Notes under the pieces: generated by a model
The model's database searches: none
Told to the model about the DNA's origin: nothing
The model's input: the letters and a program-made list of their open reading frames with translations, nothing else
Made by a program: the position numbers and the translations under genes
Source: Sulfitobacter sp. OXR-159
Lineage (GTDB): Bacteria; Pseudomonadota; Alphaproteobacteria; Rhodobacterales; Rhodobacteraceae
NCBI RefSeq assembly: GCF_034377145.1
Contig: NZ_CP139707.1
Coordinates: forward strand, 248,001-312,000
Reading direction: 5' to 3'
DNA: 64,000 nt
Part shown: positions 26,472 through 36,515 of the stretch, one piece after another
Layout: the number at the start of each line of letters is the position of its first letter
Position numbering within the stretch: the first letter of the stretch is position 1

Positions 26472-27374
26472 TTAGCGGGCACGTTCCATCAGTATCTCCA
26501 CGAACGCCTGCGCGGGCGGCGCCAGCACCTGCGACTCAGGGAGCACCAGCTTCAATTCACAGGGTATACTGGGGCTGAAGGGACGTATTTCGATCTCAAG
26601 GTTCGAATAGGCGTCTGCTGTCAGAATATCCATGATCGACACGCCCATCCCGTTCGCGACCAAGCTGCAGATTGGGCCTGTGTAGGTGGAGTCCAGAATG
26701 ACGTTTGGCGTGACATTAGCCTCGTTGAACGCTTTCAACAGCCGCTTTCGCATCAGGCTACTCTCTGAAATCAGCAGCAGGGGGGTCTCTTGCAGGTCTT
26801 GCGGCGCGACGGAATTCAATTTGGACAGGGCGTGGTCCTTTGGCATCACGCAGACAAGGTTGGTTTCGGGCATCGTCTTGATGGCCACACCGTGGACATT
26901 GAGCGGCAAAAGCGCCAACCCTATGTCGCATCTGCCCTTTTCTACATGTTCGACGACCTCAGGCGATGGCCCGCTAACCAGACTGATCACCACATCCGGC
27001 CAACGCGCGTGAAAAGCCTTGATGACCTCGGGAAGAAAAAAATATGAATGCCCGACGGTAGAGGCCAGGCGCAGTCTCTTTTTGCGGTGAGCGCCGAGTT
27101 CAGTGGCGAACTTGACCATCTGTTCCAGTTCTCCGTAACAGCGTTCGACTTCTGCATGGAAAGCAATGGCATCCTTGGTTGGGTCGATGCGGCCGGCATG
27201 ACGGGCAAACAGCTGTAGACCATACTCTTCTTCAAGGTCGCGGATCAGGCGGCTGATGGCGGGCTGGGTGACGCCGAGCACTTCGCCCGCTTGCGTCATA
27301 TTTCCAGTTTCAATTACTGCGCGAAACGCTTCGATCTGCCGAATGTTGAAACGTAGCATGAAATCCGACCCCAT
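26472..27374 (-). CDS. LysR-family transcriptional regulator
   Basis: The 300-residue regulator has the LysR HTH FNIRQIEAFRAVIETGNMTQ, then AGEVLGVTQPAISRLIRDLE, and a type 2 PBP-like effector domain (RLASTVGHSYFFLPEVIKAF, CDIGLALLPLNVHGVAIKTM, LVANGMGVSIMD). Start is ATG 27374 or 27359 (MLRFNIRQ). It is divergent from the dpp-led catabolic cluster, about 200 bases away, and is the obvious candidate to induce it with a pathway compound. Confidence 0.92.
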   Translation of the reverse strand: MGSDFMLRFNIRQIEAFRAVIETGNMTQAGEVLGVTQPAISRLIRDLEEEYGLQLFARHAGRIDPTKDAIAFHAEVERCYGELEQMVKFATELGAHRKKRLRLASTVGHSYFFLPEVIKAFHARWPDVVISLVSGPSPEVVEHVEKGRCDIGLALLPLNVHGVAIKTMPETNLVCVMPKDHALSKLNSVAPQDLQETPLLLISESSLMRKRLLKAFNEANVTPNVILDSTYTGPICSLVANGMGVSIMDILTADAYSNLEIEIRPFSPSIPCELKLVLPESQVLAPPAQAFVEILMERAR

Positions 27375-27556
27375 CAGGTTTCGTTATGATGTGATGCTAA
27401 TTTAGAATTTGCTTTATGCCTAGCCCTAAGCAAAGTTTCTACAAGATCGACCAGTCAGATAAATGTCAGGCGGTCGCACCGGCACAAATAGGGAGCTGCA
27501 GGGAGGCAGCTTTCGGTAGGAATGAGTGCCAATATATCTCTGGGAGGAGACCGCTG

Positions 27557-29086
27557 ATGAGACCGATGTACCTTGCGCTTTCTGCGAGCCTTTTGGCCAG
27601 CACTGCCATGCCGGCGATGGCCGGTAAGGCGGATGACACATTGAATTGGGCCACCGACAAGGAAGTCGCCGTTGTCGACCCCTATTTCAGCGTGACCCGT
27701 GAACTCGTCATCATGGGGCATATGGGGTGGGACGGCCTTGTCCTTTTCAACAATGAAACCGGTGAGTTTGACCCGCTGTTGGCCACCTCGTGGGAGTGGA
27801 AAAGCAACACTGAGGTCGAGTTCGATCTGCGTGAGGGCGTCGTCTTCCACGATGGCACTACCTTTGATGCGGATGACGTTGTCTATACGATCAATTTTTT
27901 GGCGGACGAAGCCAATGGCGTTCCAGCACAGTCTGTTGTCAACTGGATGAAGGGCGCGACCAAGATCGATCAGTACAAAGTTCGTCTGGAATTGGTTCAG
28001 CCTTTCCCGAACGCCTTCGCCTATCTGGCGAATGAAATCTCGATCATGCCAGAGGGCTACTACGAAAATTCAACAATCAATGCAGATGGCACTCGGGACC
28101 TGTCGAAGGTGACGCCAATCGGGACGGGCCCCTACACGGTCAGTGATGTGAGAACGGGTAAATACGTCAACTGGGCGAAGAATGACCAGTATTTTGCCGA
28201 CGGGCCGAAAGGCACTCCTCAAATTGGCAACATCAACTTCCGGACAATTGGCGAGTCGAACACCCAATTGGCCGAATTGATGACAGGCGGGCTCGATTGG
28301 GCATGGGACGTGCCGAAAGAGCAGGCTCTGCGCCTTGAGGAAAGCGGACAGGTGCAGGTGGTCAACGAAAAGACGCTGCGGATTTCTTATCTGGCCTTTG
28401 ATGTCGATGGCAGTTCTGGTCAAGACTACTTTACAGATCAAAAGGTCCGCGCCGCTTTTGCCCATGCTATCAACCGCGACGCCATTGCAAAAGAGCTGGT
28501 CGGCCCGGCCTCTGTCGCCATCCATTCCGCCTGCCACCCTGAGCAGTTTGCCTGTTCTCAGGATGTGCCGCACTATGACTATAACCCGGAAAAGGCCAAA
28601 GAGCTGTTGGCCGAGGCGGGATATCCGGACGGTTTCAAATTCGACCTTTATGGTTACCGGGAGCGTGAGTTCACCGAAGCGGTGATCGGCGACCTCGCGG
28701 CGGTTGGCATTCAGGCCAATCTGAACTGGCTGCAGTACAGCTCGCTGCTCGAAAAAGTTCAGAACGGCGAGACCCCGGTGAACCACATGACCTGGGGTTC
28801 GAGTTCGATCCCCGATGTCGCGGCGATTACCAGCCATTTCTTCTCGGGCAGCAGCGATGATCCGGCCAAGGATCCGCGCACTGCCGAAGCGCTGGCGCGC
28901 GGTGATACCTCGGTCGATCCCGAAGTCCGCAAAGAGGCTTATCAAGAGGCGCTGAATATCATCGCCGAAGAAGTCTATTGGCTGCCGATGTTCACCTACG
29001 CCAAATACTACGTGTTCTCCAATGATCTCGACTTCACGCCCACCGCGGATGAGATCCCCCGTCTCTATGAGGCAAGCTGGAAGTAA
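27557..29086 (+). CDS. ABC transporter substrate-binding protein (DppA/OppA family, SBP family 5)
   Basis: The 509-residue periplasmic protein has a signal peptide (MRPMYLALSASLLASTAMPAMA) and the family 5 pattern: LLATSWEWKSNTEVEFDLRE, VVFHDGTTFDADDVVYTI, PIGTGPYTV, and KVRAAFAHAINRDAIAKELV. The ATG at 27557 follows GGGAGGAG. It feeds the DppBC permease and DppDF ATPase downstream. Family 5 proteins bind peptides, opines, glycosides or other bulky solutes; given the downstream oxidoreductases and CoA enzymes a non-peptide acid is likely here, by inference. Confidence 0.92.
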   Translation: MRPMYLALSASLLASTAMPAMAGKADDTLNWATDKEVAVVDPYFSVTRELVIMGHMGWDGLVLFNNETGEFDPLLATSWEWKSNTEVEFDLREGVVFHDGTTFDADDVVYTINFLADEANGVPAQSVVNWMKGATKIDQYKVRLELVQPFPNAFAYLANEISIMPEGYYENSTINADGTRDLSKVTPIGTGPYTVSDVRTGKYVNWAKNDQYFADGPKGTPQIGNINFRTIGESNTQLAELMTGGLDWAWDVPKEQALRLEESGQVQVVNEKTLRISYLAFDVDGSSGQDYFTDQKVRAAFAHAINRDAIAKELVGPASVAIHSACHPEQFACSQDVPHYDYNPEKAKELLAEAGYPDGFKFDLYGYREREFTEAVIGDLAAVGIQANLNWLQYSSLLEKVQNGETPVNHMTWGSSSIPDVAAITSHFFSGSSDDPAKDPRTAEALARGDTSVDPEVRKEAYQEALNIIAEEVYWLPMFTYAKYYVFSNDLDFTPTADEIPRLYEASWK

Positions 29087-29144
29087 CACGCCGCTTGAGG
29101 GCGGAGCCGTATGGGCTTCCACCCTTTAAGGCACCCCCAAACCC

Positions 29145-29171
29145 GCGGGTACCCAAAACCTGGGTACCCGC
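29145..29171 (+). promoter_or_regulatory. Intercistronic hairpin after the dppA-like gene
   Basis: GCGGGTACCC (29145-29154) and GGGTACCCGC (29162-29171) form a perfect 10-base stem with a 7-base loop AAAACCT, in the 133-base gap before the permease gene. No U-tract follows, so it likely limits read-through or protects the upstream mRNA, giving excess binding protein. Confidence 0.6.
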
Positions 29172-29219
29172 AGACGGGGCAAACCCAATATCCACACCAT
29201 TAACAATCGAGGTTGACCG

Positions 29220-30137
29220 GTGCTTGCATTCCTTCTCAGGCGAATATCGACGGCTCTACTCGTCGCTTTGACCGTGTCGTCGCTCACCTTTTCGCTCAAT
29301 TTCCTTTCGGGGGATCCGGCCATTGCCCTTGCAGGCGAAAGCGCCACCCAAGAGGACCTACAGACCATTCGCGAGGCCTATGGCTACGACAAACCCATCC
29401 CCGTCCAGTACTTCAACTGGCTGACCGGGGCGCTGCAGGGGGACTTGGGCCAGTCGCACTACCTCAACCAGCCGGTTGCAGATGAGATCTTCCAACGCCT
29501 GCCCACCACCATGACACTTGGACTGAGCGCACTTGTCTTTGCACTGGTCCTCTCGATCCCCTTGGGGGTGTTGGCGGCGATCCGACCCAACAGCTTGTTA
29601 GACCGTTTTGCCCTGACCGTGGCCGTGGTGGGACAGGCGATGCCCAGCTTCTGGTTTGCGCTGACGATGATGCTGTGGTTCGCCATCAATTGGCGCATCC
29701 TGCCGGTCTCTGGCAGCGATACCTGGCTGCATTTCGTCATGCCATCCATCGCACTTGGCTACTACATCACACCGGGCGTCATGCGCCTGACCCGCGCCGG
29801 GATGCTGGAAGTCCTGCGTTCCGACTACATTCGAACTGCCCGCGCCAAGGGTGTCAGTCGCTTCTCGCTGATGTTCAAACATGCGTTGCGCAACGCAATC
29901 ATCCCGGTGGTATCACTGGCGGCCGTGCAATTCGGCTTCATGCTGGGCGGGTCCATCGTGATCGAGACGATCTTCGCGATCAATGGCCTTGGCTTCTTGG
30001 CCTGGGAGTCGATCCAGCGGGCCGACCTGCCGATGATGCAGGCCATCGTGCTGGTTCTCAGCTTTTTTTACATCGCACTCACCTTCCTCGCCGACGTTCT
30101 GAACGCTTGGCTGGACCCGCGGATTAGGATCGGATGA
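29220..30137 (+). CDS. ABC transporter permease (DppB family)
   Basis: The 305-residue permease has six membrane segments and the DppB signature: LLRRISTALLVALTVSSLTF, then YGYDKPIPVQYFNWLTGALQ and GDLGQSHYLNQPV, and the EAA loop DYIRTARAKGVSRFSLMFKH. It uses a GTG start, the only reasonable start in the frame. It forms the inner-membrane channel with the DppC-like protein that follows one base later. Confidence 0.93.
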   Translation: MLAFLLRRISTALLVALTVSSLTFSLNFLSGDPAIALAGESATQEDLQTIREAYGYDKPIPVQYFNWLTGALQGDLGQSHYLNQPVADEIFQRLPTTMTLGLSALVFALVLSIPLGVLAAIRPNSLLDRFALTVAVVGQAMPSFWFALTMMLWFAINWRILPVSGSDTWLHFVMPSIALGYYITPGVMRLTRAGMLEVLRSDYIRTARAKGVSRFSLMFKHALRNAIIPVVSLAAVQFGFMLGGSIVIETIFAINGLGFLAWESIQRADLPMMQAIVLVLSFFYIALTFLADVLNAWLDPRIRIG

Positions 30138-30138
30138 T

Positions 30139-31053
30139 ATGAGCACGCTGCAAAACAACGCCCCCACCATGCCCAGCGAGGCGCTCGTTCGCTCCCCCCG
30201 GCAGATGATGTTCCAACACGCGAAGACCCATCGCGGATTGATGCTCGGTGGCTTTGTCATCGCTGTGATCGTTCTGGTAGCCCTTCTGGCACCGTTGATT
30301 GCACCGCATGATCCCTATGCGCAGATGCTGTCGCGCAAGCTGATCCCGCCAGTCTGGTTTGACAGCCCAAAAACAACTTGGGACCATATCCTTGGCACCG
30401 ACCATCTGGGCCGCGACTACCTTTCCCGCCTGATGTATGGCGCGCGGATCTCGCTGATGATCGGTTTCTCCGCCATGCTGATCTCGGGTGTGATCGGCAC
30501 CATCCTGGGCGTCTGTGCCGGTTATTTCGGCGGCCGGGTGGATATGGTGATCAACTTCATCATCACCACGCGCCTCTCGATGCCGGTGGTTCTGGTGGCG
30601 CTGGCGGTCATCAGCATTGTCGGGTCTTCGCTGACGGTGGTGATCTGGGTGATCGGCCTTCTGATCTGGGACCGTTTCGCGGTGGTGGTGCGCAGTGCGA
30701 CCCAGCAGGTGCGGGGGCTGGATTTTGTGGCCTCCGCGCAGGCTTTGGGAAGTTCCACACCGCGTATCCTTTTCAGTGATGTCCTGCCCAATATTTCGAA
30801 CCATATCATCGTGATCGCCACCCTTGAGATGGCCCACGCCATCCTGCTCGAAGCGGCGCTGTCCTTCCTCGGGTTGGGGGTGCAGCCGCCCACACCAAGT
30901 TGGGGGCTGATGATCTCGGACGCCAAGGGGCTGATGTTCTTTGACGGTTGGCTGATCGCCGTGCCGGGGACCGCGCTGTTTATGTTGGTGCTGGCAATCA
31001 ATCTGCTCGGTGACGGGCTGCGCGACGTGACCGCCCCGGAGGACCGCAGCTGA
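30139..31053 (+). CDS. ABC transporter permease (DppC family)
   Basis: The 304-residue permease has the DppC N-terminal segment (KTHRGLMLGGFVIAVIVLVA), the HDPYAQ linker, LGTDHLGRDYLSRLMYGARI, the EAA-like GLDFVASAQALGSSTPRILF and the C-terminal EAALSFLGLGVQPPTPSWGL. All are diagnostic of the OppC/DppC family. Its stop overlaps the ATP-binding protein start by one base (TGATG). Confidence 0.94.
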   Translation: MSTLQNNAPTMPSEALVRSPRQMMFQHAKTHRGLMLGGFVIAVIVLVALLAPLIAPHDPYAQMLSRKLIPPVWFDSPKTTWDHILGTDHLGRDYLSRLMYGARISLMIGFSAMLISGVIGTILGVCAGYFGGRVDMVINFIITTRLSMPVVLVALAVISIVGSSLTVVIWVIGLLIWDRFAVVVRSATQQVRGLDFVASAQALGSSTPRILFSDVLPNISNHIIVIATLEMAHAILLEAALSFLGLGVQPPTPSWGLMISDAKGLMFFDGWLIAVPGTALFMLVLAINLLGDGLRDVTAPEDRS

Positions 31054-32771
31054 TGGGCAATCTGATGAAACACTCTGGCAAGATCGGTGAGCAAATGACC
31101 AATTCGACCAAGCCAATTCTTTCGATCCGCAACCTCACGGTGGCGCTGCCGGTTCAATTGGAACGCGCCAACGCGGTCGACAACCTGACCTTTGACGTCC
31201 GGCCCAAGGAAATCCTCTGTGTTGTGGGTGAATCCGGCTCCGGCAAGTCGATCACGTCGCTGGCGACGATGGGGCTCTTGGCTTCCAGCCTGAAGGTGAC
31301 CGGGGGGGAGATCGACTTTGACGGGCGCGATGTCCTGAAACTCAGCGAAAGCGAGCATAACAAGCTTCGCGGTGACCGTATTGCGATGATTTTTCAGGAG
31401 CCGATGACTGCCCTCAACCCGGCCTATACCGTCGGCAACCAGATCGAAGAGGTCTTGCGCGTCCACCGGTCCTTTGATGCGGCAGAGCGGCGTGAGCGCA
31501 CGTTGAAGCTGCTGGATGAGGTGCGGCTTCCGGATCCCGAGCGGCTGTTCAACTCGTACCCGCATCAACTCTCAGGCGGTCAGCGGCAGCGGATCATGAT
31601 CGCCATGGCGCTGGCGCTGGACCCCAAACTCCTGATCGCGGACGAGCCGACCACCGCGCTGGATGTCACGACCCAAAAGCAAATCTTGCATCTGCTGAAA
31701 CAGCTCAACGCCAAACACGACGCCGGCATCATGTTCATCACCCATGACTTCGGTGTGGTAGCCGAGATCGCCGACCGTGTGGTTGTCATGCGCCACGGCC
31801 AGATCGTAGAGCAGGGCACCGCCGACGAGGTGCTCAACAATCCGCAACATCCCTACACCCGTGCGTTGATCGACGCGGTGCCGCGCCGTGCCGAAGACCG
31901 GGAGATGACGATCTCGGAAAACCCTATTGTCGTTGACGTGCAGGGGCTGATGAAGACCTTTCACACCTCGGGCGGCATGTTCAAGAAAAGCCGAACCGTC
32001 GCCGCCGTGAACGATATTTCCTTTCAGGTGCGCCGGGGCGAGACACTGGGCATTGTGGGCGAATCCGGTTCGGGCAAGACCACGCTGGTGCGCTGTCTGA
32101 TGCGGCTCATTGATCCCGACAGCGGGGCAATCAACATCTCGGGTGTGGACTTTGCCAGCAAGACCGCTGCCGAGCTGCGCCGCCACCGCAAGGACATTCA
32201 AATCGTCTTTCAGGACCCCTACGGCTCGCTTAATCCGCGCCGCACCATCGGCAGCCAGTTGATCCAAGGCGCGATCAATTTCGGAATGCCGCGCGAAGAA
32301 GCGTGGAAGCGGGTCTATGAACTGCTCGAAATCGTGCAGATGCCAAAATATTCCGTTCACCGCTATCCCAGTCAGTTCTCAGGCGGGCAGCGCCAGCGCC
32401 TGTGCATCGCACGCGCACTTGTTGTCAATCCCAAGGTGCTGATCGCGGATGAAGCGGTGTCGGCGCTGGATGTGTCGATCCAGCGCGAGGTGCTCAAGCT
32501 GATCAACGATATCCGCGACCGGCTTGGCCTTACCGTCATCTTCATCACCCATGATCTGCGGGTCGCGGCGCAGATCTGCAACGAAGTGCTGGTGATGAAG
32601 CACGGTGAAGTGTTGGAACGGGGCGGCGTTGGCCGCATCTTCACCAACCCGCAGCATGAATACACCAAGGCATTGATCGCCGCACAACCGGGGCAGGGCT
32701 GGGAGATCCCGGACATGGCCGAATTCGCACCACAGACCCTGTCGGGTGGACATAAGGTGGCCGAGATATGA
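31053..32771 (+). CDS. Fused ABC ATPase with two nucleotide-binding domains (DppD-DppF type)
   Basis: The 572-residue protein contains two full ATPase domains. The first (about residues 25-280) has [31 protein letters not shown] and [10 protein letters not shown]. The second (about 295-555) has [32 protein letters not shown] and [10 protein letters not shown]. Single-chain DppDF/GsiA-like ATPases are common for family 5 importers. The ATG at 31053 overlaps the dppC stop; MTNSTKP at 31095 is an alternative start. It energises the DppBC channel. Confidence 0.94.
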   Translation: MGNLMKHSGKIGEQMTNSTKPILSIRNLTVALPVQLERANAVDNLTFDVRPKEILCVVGESGSGKSITSLATMGLLASSLKVTGGEIDFDGRDVLKLSESEHNKLRGDRIAMIFQEPMTALNPAYTVGNQIEEVLRVHRSFDAAERRERTLKLLDEVRLPDPERLFNSYPHQLSGGQRQRIMIAMALALDPKLLIADEPTTALDVTTQKQILHLLKQLNAKHDAGIMFITHDFGVVAEIADRVVVMRHGQIVEQGTADEVLNNPQHPYTRALIDAVPRRAEDREMTISENPIVVDVQGLMKTFHTSGGMFKKSRTVAAVNDISFQVRRGETLGIVGESGSGKTTLVRCLMRLIDPDSGAINISGVDFASKTAAELRRHRKDIQIVFQDPYGSLNPRRTIGSQLIQGAINFGMPREEAWKRVYELLEIVQMPKYSVHRYPSQFSGGQRQRLCIARALVVNPKVLIADEAVSALDVSIQREVLKLINDIRDRLGLTVIFITHDLRVAAQICNEVLVMKHGEVLERGGVGRIFTNPQHEYTKALIAAQPGQGWEIPDMAEFAPQTLSGGHKVAEI

Positions 32772-34372
32772 GCGACGCGGCCTATGACTTCATCATCGTC
32801 GGTGCGGGCTCGACCGGCTGCGTGCTGGCCAATCGCTTGTCGGCCAAGCCAGGCTTGCGCGTGCTGTTGCTTGAGGCCGGACCGCGCGATTTGAACCCCT
32901 GGATTCACATTCCGATTGGCTACTACCGCACGATGGATGACACGCGCATCAACTGGCAGTACCAGACCGAAGATGTGCCGCAATCTGCCGGACGGCGCTT
33001 TGACTGGCCGCGGGGCAAGGTGCTGGGCGGCTGCAGTTCGATCAACGGGCTGGTCTATGCCCGGGGGCAGGCGGCGGATTTTGATCATTGGCGGCAGCTT
33101 GGCAATCCCGGTTGGAGCTACGCGGATGTGTTGCCCTACTTCCGCCGGGCCGAGGGTGCGTCGATCAATGACATCGACGAGGAATTCCATGGTCGCGACG
33201 GGCCGCTTGGTGTCAGCCGGGCAAGTGCGAACCCGCTGTGCGACGCCTATATTGCCGCGGCGGATGAGGCGGGCATTCCACCAAACCCCGATTACAATGG
33301 TCGTGAGCAGGAGGGTGCGGGGTACTTTCAGGTCACCACCCGCAACGGCTGGCGCAGCAGTGCGGCAACGGCCTATCTGAAACCCGCGCGTAAGCGACCC
33401 AATCTGCATGTGCAGACCGACACGCTGGTACGCCGTCTCATCCTCGAAGGCACCCGCGTGGTCGGGGTCGAGGTCGAACAGGGCGGCAAGGTCGAAACCC
33501 TGCGCGCCGGGCGCGAAGTGCTGCTGGCGGCGGGGGCGATCAACTCGCCGCAGATCCTGCAGGTTTCGGGCATCGGTTACGCCGAGATGCTGCGCAGTGC
33601 TGGCGTAGATATTGTGCATGATCTGCCAGAGGTCGGTGAGAACCTTCAAGACCACTACACCTGCCGCAGCACCTACCGCTGCGCGCAGCCTGTCACAGTC
33701 AATGACGAGGTCCGCAGCTGGCCGCGCAAGGTTGGGGTGGCCCTCCAATGGCTAAAGGACCGCAGCGGCCCGATGTCGCTCAGCGCAGGGCAGGTCGGCG
33801 TCTTTGCCAAGACCCGCCCGGAATGCGCCACCCCGGATGTGCAGTTTCACTTCCTGCGCTACACTGCGCAGAAACGCGGCCGCACACTGGACCCGTTTTC
33901 AGGCTTCACCGTGACCATGTGCCAGCTGCGCCCGGAAAGCCGTGGTCATGTGCGGATCACAAGCCCGGATCACCGGGCGAAACCAACGATCCAGCCGAAT
34001 TACCTCGATACAACCACGGACCGCGACACCATGGTCGCCGGCATGAAACTGGTCCGCAAAGTCGCGGCGCAACCGGCGCTGGCCGATTACATCAGCGAGG
34101 AAATGTTGCCCGGTCGTGATGTGACCAGCGATGACGCCCTGCTGGACTACGTTCGCGCCAATGGCTCGTCGATCTTTCACCCCAGTTCCACCTGCCGCAT
34201 GGGGGTGGACGCGGGCGCCGTGGTCGATCCGCGGCTTCGGGTACATGGGCTGACCGGCCTGCGGGTGGCGGACGCCTCAATCATGCCGACACTGGTTTCG
34301 GCCAACACCAATGCTGCCTGCATCATGATTGGCGAAAAAGCCGCGGACATGATCCTCGAGGACATCGCCTGA
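32768..34372 (+). CDS. GMC-family FAD oxidoreductase (choline/alcohol dehydrogenase-like)
   Basis: The 534-residue flavoprotein has the FAD Rossmann start DFIIVGAGSTGCVLANRLS, GMC signature 1 (RGKVLGGCSSINGLVYARGQ), signature 2 (LLAAGAINSPQILQVSGIG) and the catalytic His region SSIFHPSSTCRMGVD with the ending LRVADASIMPTLVSANTNAA. It oxidises an alcohol to an aldehyde or ketone, passing electrons to O2 or the respiratory chain. It overlaps the ATPase gene by four bases, so import and oxidation are tied. The substrate is unknown. Confidence 0.93.
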   Translation: MSDAAYDFIIVGAGSTGCVLANRLSAKPGLRVLLLEAGPRDLNPWIHIPIGYYRTMDDTRINWQYQTEDVPQSAGRRFDWPRGKVLGGCSSINGLVYARGQAADFDHWRQLGNPGWSYADVLPYFRRAEGASINDIDEEFHGRDGPLGVSRASANPLCDAYIAAADEAGIPPNPDYNGREQEGAGYFQVTTRNGWRSSAATAYLKPARKRPNLHVQTDTLVRRLILEGTRVVGVEVEQGGKVETLRAGREVLLAAGAINSPQILQVSGIGYAEMLRSAGVDIVHDLPEVGENLQDHYTCRSTYRCAQPVTVNDEVRSWPRKVGVALQWLKDRSGPMSLSAGQVGVFAKTRPECATPDVQFHFLRYTAQKRGRTLDPFSGFTVTMCQLRPESRGHVRITSPDHRAKPTIQPNYLDTTTDRDTMVAGMKLVRKVAAQPALADYISEEMLPGRDVTSDDALLDYVRANGSSIFHPSSTCRMGVDAGAVVDPRLRVHGLTGLRVADASIMPTLVSANTNAACIMIGEKAADMILEDIA

Positions 34373-34408
34373 CATGACCCACATCGAACCCAAGAAGCGA
34401 GCAAGAAG

Positions 34409-35599
34409 ATGAAGATCAAGGATATCAAGACCTTCGTGGTCGGCAATAAATCCATTCACCGGGGCGGTCCGTATTGGGTTTTCGTTAAGGTCACCACGGA
34501 TTGCGGCACAGTGGGCTACGGGGAAATCTACGGCGTGGCGTTCCACCCCAAGGCGCTGACCGCGATGATCGACGACATGTTCGAGCGCCATTTCGCGGGC
34601 ACGGACCCTTTCAAGATCGAACGGCACTTCCGACTGGTCTATTCGGCCGGCTTTTCCCAGCGTCCTGATCCGACGGTCATGGGCATCTTCAGCGGCATCG
34701 AGATGGCCCTGTGGGACATCATCGGCAAGGCGCTCGACAAGCCGATCTATGAATTGCTCGGCGGGCAAGTGCATGAACGCCTGCGCAGCTATACCTATCT
34801 TAATGCCGCCCCCGATGCCGCGTCGAACCAGAAGGTCTATGACGATCCGGACGCTGCGGCAGAGCGGGCTCTGGAATATGTCGCCCAAGGATTCACGGCA
34901 CTGAAATTCGATCCGGCGCGGCCCTATACCGCCTTTGATCCCCGCCAACTTTCGATGGAGACACTCGACTTTGCCGACCGCTACACTGCCCGTGTCCGTG
35001 AGGCAGTGGGTGCAAGCTGCGATATCCTGATTGGCACACATGGGGAGATGTCCCCCTCGGGCGCGCTGCGTCTCGCGCGCAAGTTGGAGCCGCATGATCC
35101 CCTCTGGTTCGAGGAGCCGACACCGCCTGACAACATCTCTGGCATGGCTCTCGTCGCCGCCGGGACCCGCATCCCCGTGGCAACAGGGGAGCGGCTGACC
35201 ACCAAATACGAATTTGCCGATCTGCTGCGCCAGAATGCTGCGTCGATCTTGCAGATGAACCTCGGCCGTGTCGGCGGCATTCTGGAGGCCAAGAAGATCG
35301 CTTCCATGGGCGAGGCCTTTCACGCCCAGATCGCACCGCACCTGTTCTGCGGCCCGCTGGTCGGTGCAGCGAATATTCAGGTTTCTGCCTGTAGTCCGAA
35401 CTTTCTCATCATGGAGGGGATCGAGCAATGGGGCGGATTTCAGGCCGAGATCCTAAAGACCCCGATCCGCTGGGAAGACGGTTATGTCATCCCACCGACC
35501 GCGCCGGGATTGGGTGTCGAACTCGATGAGGCCGTGGCCGAAGCCAACCCCTACACCGGCGAACGTCTGCAACTGCGGATGAAGGACACGCCAGCATGA
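34409..35599 (+). CDS. Enolase-superfamily dehydratase/racemase (mandelate racemase subgroup, DgoD-like)
   Basis: The 396-residue protein has the capping domain (IKTFVVGNKSIHRGGPYWVF, GIEMALWDIIGKALDKPIYE LLGG) and a barrel with the expected metal ligands: Asp in CDILIGTHGE, Glu in WFEEPTPPDN and Glu in VATGERLTTKYEF, then His in FHAQIAPHLFCGPL. This order resembles galactonate/sugar-acid dehydratases more than muconate cycloisomerases, but the reaction (dehydration, epimerisation or lactonisation) cannot be fixed. A Mg2+-stabilised enolate from a carboxylic acid is expected. It ends in a four-base overlap with the SDR gene. Confidence 0.85.
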   Translation: MKIKDIKTFVVGNKSIHRGGPYWVFVKVTTDCGTVGYGEIYGVAFHPKALTAMIDDMFERHFAGTDPFKIERHFRLVYSAGFSQRPDPTVMGIFSGIEMALWDIIGKALDKPIYELLGGQVHERLRSYTYLNAAPDAASNQKVYDDPDAAAERALEYVAQGFTALKFDPARPYTAFDPRQLSMETLDFADRYTARVREAVGASCDILIGTHGEMSPSGALRLARKLEPHDPLWFEEPTPPDNISGMALVAAGTRIPVATGERLTTKYEFADLLRQNAASILQMNLGRVGGILEAKKIASMGEAFHAQIAPHLFCGPLVGAANIQVSACSPNFLIMEGIEQWGGFQAEILKTPIRWEDGYVIPPTAPGLGVELDEAVAEANPYTGERLQLRMKDTPA

Positions 35600-36393
35600 C
35601 CCAACCGACTGGAGACAACCCTATGAAGAACCCATTCTCGCTTGAAGGCAAAGTCGCCATCGTGACCGGCGGCAGCAAAGGGATTGGCCTGTCCATCGCG
35701 CACCACCTCGCTGCGATGGGCGCCAAAGTCGCCATCGCCAGCCGCAAGATCGAGGCCTGCGAAGCCGCGGCACAGGAAATCCGCGATGCCGGGGGCGAGG
35801 CCATGGCCGTGGCCTGCAACATCTCGCGGCGCGACGAATGTGAAGCCTTGGTGGCCAAGACCCATGAAGCTTGGGGCCGTCTGGACATTTTCGTCGCCAA
35901 CGCGGCGGTCAACCCGGTCTACGGACCGCTCGCCGATCTGACCGACGAGGCGTTCAACAAAGTAATGACCTCCAACGTCCACAGTGCGATCTGGTTCGCC
36001 AACGCCGCCATGCCGCATATGGCCGAAGCGGGTGGCGGGGCGTTCATCATCGTTTCCTCCATCGGCGGTCTGCGTGGCTCGGCCACCCTGGGGGCATACG
36101 GCATTTCGAAAACAGCGGATGTCGGTGTCACGCGATCCCTCGCGGTGGAGTGGGGGCCGAAGAATATCACCGTCAACTGCATCATGCCGGGGCTCATCAA
36201 GACCGATTTCGCCCGCGCCCTTTGGGAGAACGACAGCCTGCGCGACGACCGTATTGCGCGGACCCCGGTCCGGCGGCTTGGCGCTCCTGAAGACATTGGC
36301 GGGGTGGCGACTTTCTTGGCCGGACCATCGGCCCGCTTCATCACCGGCGAGGTCATCGTCGTGGACGGGGGGACAACCATCGTCGGGCCATAA
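35596..36393 (+). CDS. Classical short-chain dehydrogenase/reductase
   Basis: The 265-residue NAD(P) enzyme has TGGSKGIGLSIA, NAAVNPVYGP, the catalytic Ser in IIVSSIGG and the YxxxK pair in GAYGISKTAD, and the SDR C-terminal ITGEVIVVDGGTTIVG. It overlaps the enolase-superfamily gene by four bases; MKNPFSLEGK at 35623 is another possible start. It probably oxidises a hydroxy acid or hydroxyacyl-CoA intermediate, a role like LvaD in levulinate breakdown, by inference from the neighbours. Confidence 0.9.
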   Translation: MTQPTGDNPMKNPFSLEGKVAIVTGGSKGIGLSIAHHLAAMGAKVAIASRKIEACEAAAQEIRDAGGEAMAVACNISRRDECEALVAKTHEAWGRLDIFVANAAVNPVYGPLADLTDEAFNKVMTSNVHSAIWFANAAMPHMAEAGGGAFIIVSSIGGLRGSATLGAYGISKTADVGVTRSLAVEWGPKNITVNCIMPGLIKTDFARALWENDSLRDDRIARTPVRRLGAPEDIGGVATFLAGPSARFITGEVIVVDGGTTIVGP

Positions 36394-36443
36394 GGCCGCG
36401 TTTCTGAGCAAAAACTGAACCCAAGCTGCAGGAGGTAGCGCAA

Positions 36444-36490
36444 CGGCCGACTTTAGGCCGCGGCCTCTTGCACCTTGAAAACGGCCGCGG
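36444..36490 (+). promoter_or_regulatory. Stacked GC hairpins between the SDR and acyl-CoA dehydrogenase genes
   Basis: CGGCC/GGCCG pairs across 36444-36460, and CCGCGGCC (36458-36465) pairs with GGCCGCGG (36483-36490) across a 17-base loop. The two structures share bases, so they are alternatives. They precede an AAAGGAG ribosome site and may tune expression of the second half of the cluster. Confidence 0.45.
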
Positions 36491-36515
36491 GCCGGAAAAT
36501 AAAGGAGTAATATCA

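Noticed and set aside
28070..35428. - strand frames of 300-460 residues opposite the dpp and dehydrogenase genes
   Set aside because: They mirror well-supported + strand genes and show no domains.
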